Assembly: GCA_903789615.1 (NCBI GenBank)
Contig: CAIFEV010000006.1
Coordinates: 52,108-116,107, forward strand
Direction: 5' to 3'
Length of the DNA stretch: 64,000 nt
Source: an uncultured Lachnospiraceae bacterium
GTDB taxonomy: Bacteria > Bacillota > Clostridia > Lachnospirales > Lachnospiraceae
Numbering within the stretch: the stretch's first letter is position 1; each line of letters opens with the position of its first letter. Positions 51,095-60,039 of the stretch are shown here, piece by piece. Below the pieces are notes generated by a model. That model saw only the letters and a program-made list of their open reading frames with translations, was not told where the DNA came from and did no database searches. The position numbers and the translations under genes are program-made.

Positions 51095-52474
51095 TTGAGT
51101 GATACGAATTCAAAGCAGAAGCGGGCGGCTTTCAGCGGACGGATCGGCTATGTTCTGGCAGCGGCAGGAAGCGCTGTCGGACTTGGCAACATCTGGCGCT
51201 TTCCGTATCTCGCCGCGCGTTACGGCGGCGGCATGTTCCTGCTCGTTTACATTATTCTCACTGTCACGTTCGGCTACACGCTCATTATCGCCGAGACATC
51301 TCTCGGCCGCATGACAAAGCGCGGTCCGATTGGTGCGTTCCGAAAACTCGGCGCGGGGCGTCTTCTGACAGCCGGCGGCTGGATCAATGCCATCGTTCCG
51401 ATGCTGATTGTCCCGTATTACAGTGTGATCGGCGGCTGGGTTCTGAAATATCTGATGGCCTATCTGACACAGAGCGCACAAACGATCAGTTCCGATGACT
51501 ATTTCAGCCGTTTCATTTCGGACAGCAATTCGGTCGTTCTGTACTTTATCATTTTCAGCACCATCGTTTTTGCCGTCATCCTGGCTGGGGTCCAGAAGGG
51601 TATTGAACAGCTCTCAAAAATCCTTATGCCGCTCCTGCTCATTCTCGCCGTCTTTGTCGCCATCTATTCCGTGACCCGTCCCGGAGCACTTTCCGGAGTC
51701 AGGTATTTTCTGATTCCGGATTTCTCCCATTTCTCATGGATGTCCGTAGTGGCAGCCATGGGACAGATGTTCTATTCCCTCTCCATCGCGATGGGAATCC
51801 TGTATACATACGGTTCATATCTGAACCGGGATGTCGACATTGACAGATCGACCGGACAGCTTGAGTTCTTCGACACCGGCGTTGCGATCCTCGCCGGCCT
51901 CATGATCATCCCCAGCGTCTTCTCATTTTTTAACGGGGATATCTCGAAGCTGCACGCCGGGCCGTCGCTGACCTTCATAACACTCCCGCAGGTATTCGTC
52001 AGCATGAAAGGCGGAACCATCGTGGCCATTGCGTTCTTCACAATGTTCCTGCTGGCTGCGCTGACAAGCGCCATCTCCCTGATGGAGACAAGCATCAACA
52101 CACTGGAAGACGAGCTTCATCTGTCCCGCCCGAAATGCGCTCTTCTGATGTGCCTTGTCATGGCTGTCCTTGGCATCTCCTCGTCTCTCGGCTATGGCGC
52201 TTGGAGCAATGTAAAGATTCTGGGCATGGCGATTCTGGATTTCTTCGACTTCCTGACCAACTCCGTCATGATGCCGATCGCCGCACTTGCGACCTGCTTT
52301 CTGATCGTTAAGAATGTCGGAATGGATCGGATAGACGAAGAAGTGGAGGCCTCCTCTCCGAGATTCAGGAGAAAAAAGCTCTTCCACTTCTTCATCAAGT
52401 ATGTTGCGCCCGTCTTCATTCTGCTGATTCTCATCAGCTCCGTGCTGAACGCACTGGGAATCATATCCATCTGA
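51095..52474 (+). CDS. Sodium-dependent neurotransmitter:sodium symporter family transporter
   Basis: A 459-residue NSS transporter with the diagnostic GYVLAAAGSAVGLGNIWRFPY start, twelve-ish helices, and SYLNRDVDI, LLAALTSAISLMETSI in the second half. It imports amino acids with sodium. The start is TTG at 51095, fixed by GGAGG 9 nt upstream, as no ATG or GTG fits. A TATAAT box lies at 51057-51062. A small hairpin follows the stop codon. Confidence 0.93.
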   Translation: MSDTNSKQKRAAFSGRIGYVLAAAGSAVGLGNIWRFPYLAARYGGGMFLLVYIILTVTFGYTLIIAETSLGRMTKRGPIGAFRKLGAGRLLTAGGWINAIVPMLIVPYYSVIGGWVLKYLMAYLTQSAQTISSDDYFSRFISDSNSVVLYFIIFSTIVFAVILAGVQKGIEQLSKILMPLLLILAVFVAIYSVTRPGALSGVRYFLIPDFSHFSWMSVVAAMGQMFYSLSIAMGILYTYGSYLNRDVDIDRSTGQLEFFDTGVAILAGLMIIPSVFSFFNGDISKLHAGPSLTFITLPQVFVSMKGGTIVAIAFFTMFLLAALTSAISLMETSINTLEDELHLSRPKCALLMCLVMAVLGISSSLGYGAWSNVKILGMAILDFFDFLTNSVMMPIAALATCFLIVKNVGMDRIDEEVEASSPRFRRKKLFHFFIKYVAPVFILLILISSVLNALGIISI

Positions 52475-52507
52475 CTTTCCAGCAGCAGACTTCTTCTGCT
52501 GCCAGGT

Positions 52508-52903
52508 TCATCGATTTGCTTTCAGATGATCCATCGGAATCTTAATCACGATCATCTTGATCGGCTCCGGACCTTCACCGGCCGTGCACCACGGACGGTG
52601 AACGTCTTCCGGGAAGAATACGCAGTATTGTCCCGGATACAGAGGCAGCATAACCTCCTTTGAATCTTCCGGCAGCCTGTAAAACCGCACATCTCTTTCC
52701 TCGTTCAGGTGATCTTCCTGGATTTCAAAGTTCCCTGTGTCCGGACAGTACCCCATGTTCTGACGCCCTGAAACGCAGAACTGCAGTTCTGCAAATCTTC
52801 TGTGCACCTCTGCATTCTTTTCCGCCTTCGGGCCGGTCGTGCGCTCGCAGATCAGGACCTCAAAATCTTCTCCTTCCGATCCGGCGCAGTATTTTTCAAT
52901 TGT
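52508..52903 (-). pseudogene. YhcH/YjgK/YiaL (DUF386) family remnant, 5' truncated
   Basis: The C-terminal 110 residues match the family: EVHRRFAELQFCVSGRQNMGY, ERDVRFYRLPEDSKEVMLPLYPGQYCVFFPEDVHRPW. Family members have about 40 more residues before this; here the sequence meets the stop codon of the upstream membrane-protein gene (52905) at once. The open frame continues to an ATG at 53002, but that part is the upstream gene read out of frame. No plausible start codon follows the junction, so I take it as a deletion remnant. Confidence 0.7.
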
Positions 52904-52904
52904 A

Positions 52905-54575
52905 TTACGACAGATCCAGGATCCTGCGCGTCCCCGTACCATCCTCATAATATGTGCAGGTGACGCGGTCTCCGACCGCCAGAAATGCTGCTTTGGCCGC
53001 ATTGTCCTCGCTGATATCCAGCCGGTAGATCTGTCCCTCTCCCTTCAGATACAGGACCGTATTTCCGCTGATATTCATCTGGTTTATCGCCTCAATCGTG
53101 AACGTGACGGAAACGGCGTTTCCCGACGAGCCGGCACTGCCTGCTGTCTGCTTCAAAAGCCCTGCAATCGCACTGCTGCTGTCTTTTTCCGCCCGTGCGG
53201 TATAAACCTGCTGATAGTCCTGTGCGTCAACCATGGCGTACATCTTGATAAGCCCTGCGCTGTCTTTCAGGGAAAGCAGGTAGACCGGTTTGCCTCCCGC
53301 ATTGATCAGCGTCGGAAATGTGGCTGCGTAGCCGTAGTTCAGCACTTCGCCCTCGGCGCTGGCCATGACAGCCGTCTCCGTCGCACAGCTGACCGTCGTG
53401 TACTGTGCTTTGTGCGTGCGCAGGTCCACCAGCATAAATCCGATGTTGGACTGGTCACTGGCGGCGCTCGTCATGCCTGTATACAGCCAGATATCTCCAT
53501 CCTTGGAAATGTAGTTGTACCCTTCCGAGGTCCGGATGACGCCTTCCTGTCCGAAGACTGAGTTCAGAAAACCTTTCTGATATTTGCCGTAGTCATTTAA
53601 TTCCACGTCGATAAGGGATTCCGGATATACCCGGTCAGCCCAGGATGGAACATCCTGCAGAGCGTATTTGTAAGAACTTCCGTCCGTCGGGTCATACAGA
53701 ATCACCCCCGTCACCTTCTTCATGGCGTGCAGCCCGGTGTACGTGTACGTCGTGCAGACATAATACGGATTCCCGCTGTCGTCAATTTCAAATGTCGGCG
53801 TTCCGAACAGCTCTGTCGGATACGCGAACTGAAGACGGCGGTAGAGATTATCATTAAAATATCCTGACGGCACATATTTCATCTTCCTGTCGAGCCGGAT
53901 AAGCTGCGCGTTCCCGGTTGTCGTATTGACAAGAATGTACCCGGGCACACCCTCCGTGCGGTTTTTCATGTACTTGATGAATCCGCTGTAGGAAAGCGGC
54001 GTGACACGGTATGTGCCCTGCTCGTAGGAAATCTGATTGTACTCGCTGCTCACGTCAAACTGCGATACCAGGTCCGTCATTTCGCCCATAACCTTGTCGC
54101 CGACCAGCTGCGCACTCTCACGGTCAATAATTGCCGTCTCCTGAAAGTTAAAGGATGGGATTTCCGAAAAGCTTACCTCACTGACCTCAATGCGCCGTGC
54201 ATACCCGCCTGCATGAAACAGCGGAGAATTCGCGATATCAATGACAGCCCAGCACGCAGCAAACAGGCCAAATGCAATCAGCGTCTTCCTGAAAAACGGG
54301 AAAGATGCCTCTTTTGATTTTTTTACCTTTTTCCCGCCGCTGCGGACGAGGGCAATCTCCGGTCCCTTTTTTCTTACAAACAGAAGGGCTCCGACAAAAA
54401 TCATCAGCCAGACGAAGATCCAGAATTCATACGCATGGACATTAACCGGAGGATGCATAAAATACAGCCAGCCGATGCCGAGCAGCCCGTACAGAACGGC
54501 CGACAGATACCTGTTCTTCCGTTTGACTGCCAGTGCGTAGTAAATTACTGCTGCCGCTGCCAGTATCATAATCAT
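52905..54575 (-). CDS. Membrane-anchored hypothetical protein with large extracytoplasmic domain
   Basis: A 556-residue protein. It has about four hydrophobic segments in the first 120 residues (MIMILAAAAVIYYALAV; YLSAVLYGLLGIGWLYFM; FWIFVWLMIFVGALLFV; LIAFGLFAACWAVIDIA), with a basic KKVKKSK stretch between the third and fourth, and then a ~430-residue soluble region (IPSFNFQETAIIDRESAQLVGDKVMGEM..., RIDRKMKYVPSGYFN-like segments). The last 80 residues may form an OB-like domain. I do not recognise a family. ATG 54575 lies 6 nt from a G8 tract that serves as ribosome site; a GTG at 54602 lies upstream. Confidence 0.7.
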   Translation of the reverse strand: MIMILAAAAVIYYALAVKRKNRYLSAVLYGLLGIGWLYFMHPPVNVHAYEFWIFVWLMIFVGALLFVRKKGPEIALVRSGGKKVKKSKEASFPFFRKTLIAFGLFAACWAVIDIANSPLFHAGGYARRIEVSEVSFSEIPSFNFQETAIIDRESAQLVGDKVMGEMTDLVSQFDVSSEYNQISYEQGTYRVTPLSYSGFIKYMKNRTEGVPGYILVNTTTGNAQLIRLDRKMKYVPSGYFNDNLYRRLQFAYPTELFGTPTFEIDDSGNPYYVCTTYTYTGLHAMKKVTGVILYDPTDGSSYKYALQDVPSWADRVYPESLIDVELNDYGKYQKGFLNSVFGQEGVIRTSEGYNYISKDGDIWLYTGMTSAASDQSNIGFMLVDLRTHKAQYTTVSCATETAVMASAEGEVLNYGYAATFPTLINAGGKPVYLLSLKDSAGLIKMYAMVDAQDYQQVYTARAEKDSSSAIAGLLKQTAGSAGSSGNAVSVTFTIEAINQMNISGNTVLYLKGEGQIYRLDISEDNAAKAAFLAVGDRVTCTYYEDGTGTRRILDLS

Positions 54576-54702
54576 TGTTGTCCCCCCCCTGTTTTCCCTC
54601 ACGTCACAGCGCTTCGAGCCTCCGGAGCATTTTCTCCAACTCTCCGGGCAGCTTTTTCTTTCCGGCTGTCCAACTCATACATGTCATACATTTTCATCCC
54701 CC

Positions 54703-54924
54703 TCAGGATGCAAGCCCAACAATCAGGGCAATGACACCGACGATCAGAAGCACCGGCAGAATGTACACCGCCATCCCGAAAAGCGTCACCGCGAGTGCCG
54801 CAAGAATCAGCCACCCGAAGATGCCGAGCAGCCCTCCGATAATCCTGCCGGCGACATGCAAAACAAATCCAGTCAGCCTGAAGAAAGCGATGACAATAAA
54901 GATAAGTGCCAGAAAACTCAACAT
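54703..54924 (-). CDS. Small hydrophobic membrane protein
   Basis: A 73-residue protein with two to three hydrophobic helices (MLSFLALIFIVIAFFRLTGF; GGLLGIFGWLILAALAVTLFG; YILPVLLIVGVIALIVGLAS) and a short amphipathic LHVAGRIIGG link. ATG 54924 follows CAGGAG; the open frame farther upstream has none. Possibly an envelope-stress (PspC/G-like) protein; function unassigned. It precedes the 556-residue membrane protein in the same direction. Confidence 0.65.
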   Translation of the reverse strand: MLSFLALIFIVIAFFRLTGFVLHVAGRIIGGLLGIFGWLILAALAVTLFGMAVYILPVLLIVGVIALIVGLAS

Positions 54925-55204
54925 GATATCAACTCCTGTTTCAACCCGGCTGTCCGAGACAAACCCAGGCGCCTCGCCACGGCAGATGGCCGCAGCCCGC
55001 CGGTATCGCTGTTCCATCCCTGTTTTCTGATATCATCTTACCATGTTCCGGGAATTTTTACGACTGACGGAAGCCGGGTGAATCTTTGGCCGAAGACCGG
55101 AGGATAATCTGTCCCGGCGGATGTCATTTTCACACCGCGTGCGGTATACTTGAAAGCAGCATAGAAAGTCGTGCAATTCACAAACCACTACAGAGGAAAA
55201 CGGT

Positions 55205-55851
55205 ATGGAAGATTACACGAAGATTTTTTCTCTTCAGGGAAAAAAGGCTCTGATCACGGGCGGAACGGGCGGTCTGGGAAGCGAGATTGCAAAGGCGTTC
55301 CTGCAGTGCGGAGCGCAGACAGCCGTGTGCGGCAGGCATCCAGGAGAAGACTGCATGGCGCCGGAATGAACCGGCTGATGGCCGCCGAAAACTATGACAC
55401 AGAAAGCTTTCGGAAGGTGATGGAACTGAATGTCACCGGCACATTTCTTGTCAACCGGGAAGCGGCAGACCGCTTTCTGATCCCGAAGCGTTCCGGTAAG
55501 ATCATCAATTTCTCATCGGTGAAGGGGTTCCTCGGCGCCGACAGAGACTATATCGCGTACTGCACCAGCAAGGGCGCCATCAATATGTACACGAAGCAGC
55601 TGGCCTGCGAATGGGGAAAATACGGGGTTTGCGTGAACGCCATAGCGCCGACATTCGTGCGCACGCCGATCAACTCATTCCAGCTGGACGACCCTTTCTT
55701 TTACAAGTCTCTGACGGACCGCATTCCGCTCGGCCGCATCGGCATGAAGAAGGACATCGCTTCCGCGGCCATATTCCTGGCCTCGGAGGCTTCCGCATTT
55801 GTCAGCGGTCATGTGCTTGTCGTCGACGGGGGTCTGACGGCCAGACAGTAA
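55205..55851 (+). pseudogene. Short-chain dehydrogenase with internal deletion and frameshift
   Basis: The reading frame from ATG 55205 (ribosome site AGAGGA) begins as an SDR: IFSLQGKKALITGGTGGLGS, EIAKAFLQCGAQTAVCGRHP, then runs into TGA near 55368. A second frame from about 55358 carries the rest: GMNRLMAAENYDTESFRKVMELNVTGTF, the catalytic SSVKGFLGADRDYIAYCTSKGA (Ser, Tyr-x-x-x-Lys) and the C-terminus FVSGHVLVVDGGL. The ~55 residues that normally hold the NAG motif are missing. Resembles gluconate 5-dehydrogenase-like SDRs. Not functional as read. Confidence 0.85.
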
Positions 55852-55889
55852 ACACACGCATGGAAAAGCCATGCAGCACGCGGCGGCAT

Positions 55890-55930
55890 TAAAAAGCTGC
55901 CCTGACGGCAGAACGCCATCGGGGCAGCTC
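55890..55930 (-). terminator. Terminator between SDR remnant and Fe-ADH
   Basis: Stem AGCTGCCC / GGGCAGCT (55895-55902, 55922-55929), minus-strand T5 run. It serves the Fe-ADH gene. Confidence 0.78.
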
Positions 55931-55955
55931 AGGTTCGTATCGCAGCGCTTAAACT

Positions 55956-57122
55956 TTAAAACGCGCCTTTGTAGATCCTGATGATATCGTCTTTTGTGAG
56001 CGGCACGAAGCAGCCGACGCTGCCCTTCGCGGCCTTTTCCGCCATAACCTCGAAATGCTCGTCGCTCGTGATGCCGACGGCGCGCAGATTCTCAGGAAGC
56101 CCCATCGTCTCAAAGAAGAACTTTCTCGTGCACTCGATTGCCTTCTTCGCCGCGCTTTCGTCATCGTCATCCGTGATGTCCCAGACGTTGCGGGCGTAAA
56201 CCGCGAAGTTTTCCGCCGTCGCCGGATCTTTTTCAAGGACATACTCCATCCAGACCGGGGTCAGAATCGCGAGGCCCTGTCCGTGTGTGATGTCGTAGAA
56301 CGCGGAAAGCTCATGCTCCATCGGGTGTACGCACCATGCCGGCTGGCTTCCGTTAGCGATAAGACCGTTGATGGCGTGACTGGCCGCCCACATCAGATTC
56401 GCGCGTGCGTCATAGTCGTCCGGGTGCTGAAGTGCAACCGGTCCGTATTTGATCATGGTCTTCAGAAGGCCTTCCGCGAAACGGGCCTGTACATCGACTC
56501 CCTTCTCCTTCGTGAAATAGTTCTCGAAGGTATGGCTCATCATGTCGGCGGTTCCGGCGGCTGTCTGTTTCTTTGATACCGAGAAAGTATAGGTCGGATC
56601 CAGGATCGACATCGTCGGCTTCATGCAGTCCGCGCCGGTCCCCCACTTCTCATTCTTGCTCATATCCGAAATCACGGCGAACTGATCCATCTCCGATCCG
56701 GTGGCAGACAGGGTCAGCACCGAGAAGATCGGAAGCGCGCTCACAGCCTTCGAACCGTCGAGCACGATATCCCACGCGTCGCCCTCGTACTTTGCTCCGG
56801 CCGCCACAACCTTGGCGCAGTCGATTGTACTGCCGCCGCCGATTGCCAGCACCATATCAATTTTTTCGTCTCTGCACATCGAAACGCCCCGGCGGACCGT
56901 CCCGATTCTCGGGTTCGGCTCAACACCGGCCAGTTCATACACCGTGAGCCCGGCATCGCCCATGATCTTCATGGCACTGTCATAGATGCCGTTTCTCTTG
57001 ATGCTGCCACCGCCATAAACCAGAAGCACCTTCGTCCCGTACTCTTTCAGCTCCGACAGATGTGAAATCTGTCCCTTGCCGAAATAGATTTTTGTCGGAA
57101 CATAGAACCTGAAATTATACAT
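55956..57122 (-). CDS. Iron-containing alcohol dehydrogenase (butanol dehydrogenase type)
   Basis: A 388-residue group III dehydrogenase of the BdhA/YugJ branch: YVPTKIYFGKGQI start, IGGGSTIDCAKVV, LTLSATGSEMD, and metal ligands in ILDPTYTFS, MSHTFENYF and HPMEHELSAFYDITHGQG. It reduces aldehydes to alcohols with NAD(P)H. ATG 57122 has AGGAGG 8 nt upstream; an upstream in-frame start lacks a site. Confidence 0.92.
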   Translation of the reverse strand: MYNFRFYVPTKIYFGKGQISHLSELKEYGTKVLLVYGGGSIKRNGIYDSAMKIMGDAGLTVYELAGVEPNPRIGTVRRGVSMCRDEKIDMVLAIGGGSTIDCAKVVAAGAKYEGDAWDIVLDGSKAVSALPIFSVLTLSATGSEMDQFAVISDMSKNEKWGTGADCMKPTMSILDPTYTFSVSKKQTAAGTADMMSHTFENYFTKEKGVDVQARFAEGLLKTMIKYGPVALQHPDDYDARANLMWAASHAINGLIANGSQPAWCVHPMEHELSAFYDITHGQGLAILTPVWMEYVLEKDPATAENFAVYARNVWDITDDDDESAAKKAIECTRKFFFETMGLPENLRAVGITSDEHFEVMAEKAAKGSVGCFVPLTKDDIIRIYKGAF

Positions 57123-57281
57123 CCTGAAAACCTCCTGAAAAATACGTTGTGCTCTCACAGGCACATATACTGCCTATACCATATCACGTTTCGTGAAATC
57201 CCGCACGGCCAATGCCGCTTCCGCCTCTCATTTCCCGTACATTGGTCAAAAGGAAGCGCAGATGTCAGGATGCGGCATATT

Positions 57282-58355
57282 TCAGATTACCTCCAGTTCC
57301 TTCGGATAGTGATTCAGCGTCTCGCGCCCGTCTTCCGTCACGAGATTGAGGTCTTCGATCCGCACGCCCATGTCACCGGTCAGGTACACGCCGGGCTCGA
57401 TGGAAAAGATCATGCCGGGTCGTATCTTCCAGTCAAACGCCGAGGACACATCTCCGTACTCGTGATCGGTGAGGCCGATGAAATGCCCGAGCCGGTGATT
57501 GAAAGCTTTTCCGCAGCCGGCCTCCGTTATGATATCTCTGGCTGTCTTGTCCAGCTCTCTCAGTTCTCTTCCCGGTGCGATTTTTTCTTCCGCCTCCTCA
57601 TTGGCCTTCCGCACCAGCTCATATACCGCCCGGTGCTTCTGGCTGACCGTCCTGAAGAAGAAGGTCCGCGTCATATCCGAGCAGTAGCCTTCTGCGATGC
57701 AGCCGACATCAAAGAGAACACAGTCCCCCTCCTTCACCACCGTGCCGTCCGGACTGTGGTGCGGATCTGCGGCATTTTTCCCGAACGAAACAATGGAAGG
57801 AAACGAAAGGCCGTCGGCGCCGAGCCGGTGATAGATGCCAGGAATCTGCGCTGCCACTTCCCGCTCCGTGACACCGTCATGGATCAGCGCCTTGAACTGA
57901 GCCATGGCTGCGTCGTTGATGGCGGACGACCGGCGCATCTTCTCCTGTTCATCCGCGTCTTTCACGGCACGGGTCAGATCCACCGCGATCGAAGCATTCA
58001 CAAACCCGGAAGCTGCGCCCCGCTCCATGAGCGGCAGCAGAAAGCGCGCGCGGATGTCCTTGTCAACTCCCAGCTTTCGTTTCGGGTCAATGACCCGGCA
58101 GAGAGCATCCGCCACACTGTCCGTATCCGAAAGCCAGACCTCCTGCAGGGGAAGATCGCAGGGCACCGGAAAAAGCCTGTTCAAAAAGAAAACTTTTCTT
58201 CCCTCCGCATCCAGATACAGCGCGTAAAAGCGCTCATACGGATCCACATATTCCCCGGTCAGATAATAGATGGACATCGGATCGGTGATGAGCATCTGGC
58301 TCAGTCCGAGATCCGAAAGATTGTGCAGCACTCTGCTGATTCTGTTCTGATTCAA
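57282..58355 (-). CDS. M24 family metallopeptidase (Xaa-Pro peptidase type)
   Basis: A 357-residue creatinase/prolidase-type protein. The N-terminal domain has ITDPMSIYYLTGEYVDPYERF; the pita-bread domain shows metal ligands in LFDVGCIAEGYCSDMTRTF (two Asp), LGHFIGL (His), SIEPGVYL and RIEDLNLV (Glu). It removes N-terminal residues before proline from peptides. Start: TTG 58355 with AGGAGG 7 nt upstream gives the family-like NQNRISRVL N-terminus; ATG 58400 would add 15 residues with a poor site. Confidence 0.9.
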   Translation of the reverse strand: MNQNRISRVLHNLSDLGLSQMLITDPMSIYYLTGEYVDPYERFYALYLDAEGRKVFFLNRLFPVPCDLPLQEVWLSDTDSVADALCRVIDPKRKLGVDKDIRARFLLPLMERGAASGFVNASIAVDLTRAVKDADEQEKMRRSSAINDAAMAQFKALIHDGVTEREVAAQIPGIYHRLGADGLSFPSIVSFGKNAADPHHSPDGTVVKEGDCVLFDVGCIAEGYCSDMTRTFFFRTVSQKHRAVYELVRKANEEAEEKIAPGRELRELDKTARDIITEAGCGKAFNHRLGHFIGLTDHEYGDVSSAFDWKIRPGMIFSIEPGVYLTGDMGVRIEDLNLVTEDGRETLNHYPKELEVI

Positions 58356-58426
58356 GTTACAGCCTCCTTCAAAGAAACCGTTCCGGCTTCTTTCCTTCAT
58401 CTGATTTTCTCACGTTTCGCAGGCAG

Positions 58427-58485
58427 AAAAAAGACCGGAATCCCGGCCAGCCGTCTGTCTCACAGCAGGCCGGAAGTTTCCGGTC
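58427..58485 (-). terminator. Terminator of esterase-GPH operon
   Basis: Stem GACCGGAA / TTCCGGTC (58433-58440, 58478-58485) with inner GGCCGG pairing, followed on the minus strand by a T6 run. Confidence 0.78.
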
Positions 58486-58517
58486 TCATGTATCTTCCAT
58501 CAGGCTCAGCCTGAGGA

Positions 58518-59945
58518 TTACTGATTTTCCGCTCTTCTCCTGCGAAGCGTCTCGACGTTGGCATTGACTTTGCTGCGGGTCAGCGGATAGATTAACAGCA
58601 GAGACGCCACCATGCACGCATACAGGATTGCCGGGATCAGCGTCGACATATTGTAGATGCTGTTGACAACGTTCGTGTCAAACTGCGTCGCAGCCGTGTA
58701 GCCCGCCGCGGTCAGCATCGCGCCGGAGATGCCCGACGCACCGGCCTGTCCGAGCTTGCGGGCAAAGGAGTACACCGAGTACACGGTTCCGTCCGAGCGC
58801 AGATGATTTTTCACTTCAATGTCATCGATGACGTCGATGATCATCGCCCAGCACAGCAGGTTGAAGAGTCCCATACCCGCGTATGTGATGCAGTACAGCA
58901 CAATGTACACAACAACGTTGTGCGTGTGGACGGCAAATGCCGCAAACTGGGACACAGCTGCCACAATGGCGCCGAATGTCGCCAGCTCCTTCTTTCCGAA
59001 CTTCTCAGCCAGCTTCGTGATGAACGTAGAAAGCACCAGGACGATGCCGCATCCCACAAGGCTGGAAATGGACAGGAACGTCGTATTGTTGAAATAGTTC
59101 GGGTACACATAGTTGATCATGCTCGACAGTGTCATCTGCGCAAGAAGCAGGAACAGAGCCGAGATAATGATGCCGAGGAATGCCCGGTTCGTGAAGATGA
59201 TACCGAACAGCTGCGCAACATTCTTCTGATCTTCCTTCTTGTTCTCGATCTTCACACGCTCTGTTGTCAGATGGCAGCATACCATGTAGACCAGGAATGC
59301 CAGAACCGAGCAGACGGCAGATGCCATCATCACTCTGGAACCGCTGAGAACCGACTGGCCCTGCGCGTTTTTCGTGTATACAACGAGCGGAAGAACGACG
59401 GCGATGATAATCTGAGCCACCGTCGCGCCGATGTTGCGCCATGTGGAGAGCTCCGTGCGCTGCTTCGCGTCATCGGTCATAGCGGATGCCATCGATCCGT
59501 ACGGGATGTTCACGCCTGTATAGCAGACTGAACCCCACAGCAGATAGGTGAAGAACATCCAGAAAACCTTAAAGCCCATCGGCTTGTCGGCAAAATACGG
59601 CGCGAAAATCAGGAACGACGCTACGGCTACCGGTCCCGCAAAGCGGCGGACCCAGGGCGCGAACTTTCCCCTGGCTGTGTAGCCGGAGCGGTCACAGATC
59701 TGCCCCATCGCCACATCCGTAAAGGCGTCGACCACCTTGGCCGCCATCATCAGCGCACCCACAATTGCACCGCTCACATCCATGACATCTGTGTAGAACT
59801 TCATCATGAACAGCGCCGCAATGACAAATGTCAGATCGTTCGCGAAATCCCCGGCCGCGTATCCGATCTTGTCCCGCATTCCGAAAGGCCGCTTCGCATT
59901 CTCCTCAAACTGCGCAAGCGCCTTGGCACTGTCTGTCTTGCTCAT
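58518..59945 (-). CDS. GPH family sugar:cation symporter
   Basis: A 475-residue twelve-helix glycoside-pentoside-hexuronide symporter: KIGYAAGDFANDLTFVIAALFMMKFYTDV, MGQICDRSGYTARGKFAPW (cation-site/loop 2-3) and GMGLFNLLCWAMIIDVIDD. It imports glycosides or uronides with Na+ or H+. It follows the esterase gene by 94 bp in one unit, with a divergent AraC regulator; GGAGG lies ahead of the ATG. Confidence 0.93.
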   Translation of the reverse strand: MSKTDSAKALAQFEENAKRPFGMRDKIGYAAGDFANDLTFVIAALFMMKFYTDVMDVSGAIVGALMMAAKVVDAFTDVAMGQICDRSGYTARGKFAPWVRRFAGPVAVASFLIFAPYFADKPMGFKVFWMFFTYLLWGSVCYTGVNIPYGSMASAMTDDAKQRTELSTWRNIGATVAQIIIAVVLPLVVYTKNAQGQSVLSGSRVMMASAVCSVLAFLVYMVCCHLTTERVKIENKKEDQKNVAQLFGIIFTNRAFLGIIISALFLLLAQMTLSSMINYVYPNYFNNTTFLSISSLVGCGIVLVLSTFITKLAEKFGKKELATFGAIVAAVSQFAAFAVHTHNVVVYIVLYCITYAGMGLFNLLCWAMIIDVIDDIEVKNHLRSDGTVYSVYSFARKLGQAGASGISGAMLTAAGYTAATQFDTNVVNSIYNMSTLIPAILYACMVASLLLIYPLTRSKVNANVETLRRRRAENQ

Positions 59946-60039
59946 TTACCCTTTCATCCTCCTTCATAAATCCTTAAAACTCTATATTTCTGACACGGGC
60001 AGACCTTGTGCCCGGATATCAGCCTGTCAATCCCTGCGG

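Noticed and set aside
52908..53002. N-terminal extension of the YhcH-like frame
   Set aside because: These codons are the upstream membrane-protein gene read in another frame; conserved YhcH sequence begins only after its stop codon.
54599..54691. Possible 30-codon ORF between two membrane-protein genes (MYDMYELDSRKEKAARR...)
   Set aside because: It has a fair GAGGGGG ribosome site, but an overlapping frame of similar length looks equally plausible and neither shows a known family; evidence is too thin to call a gene.
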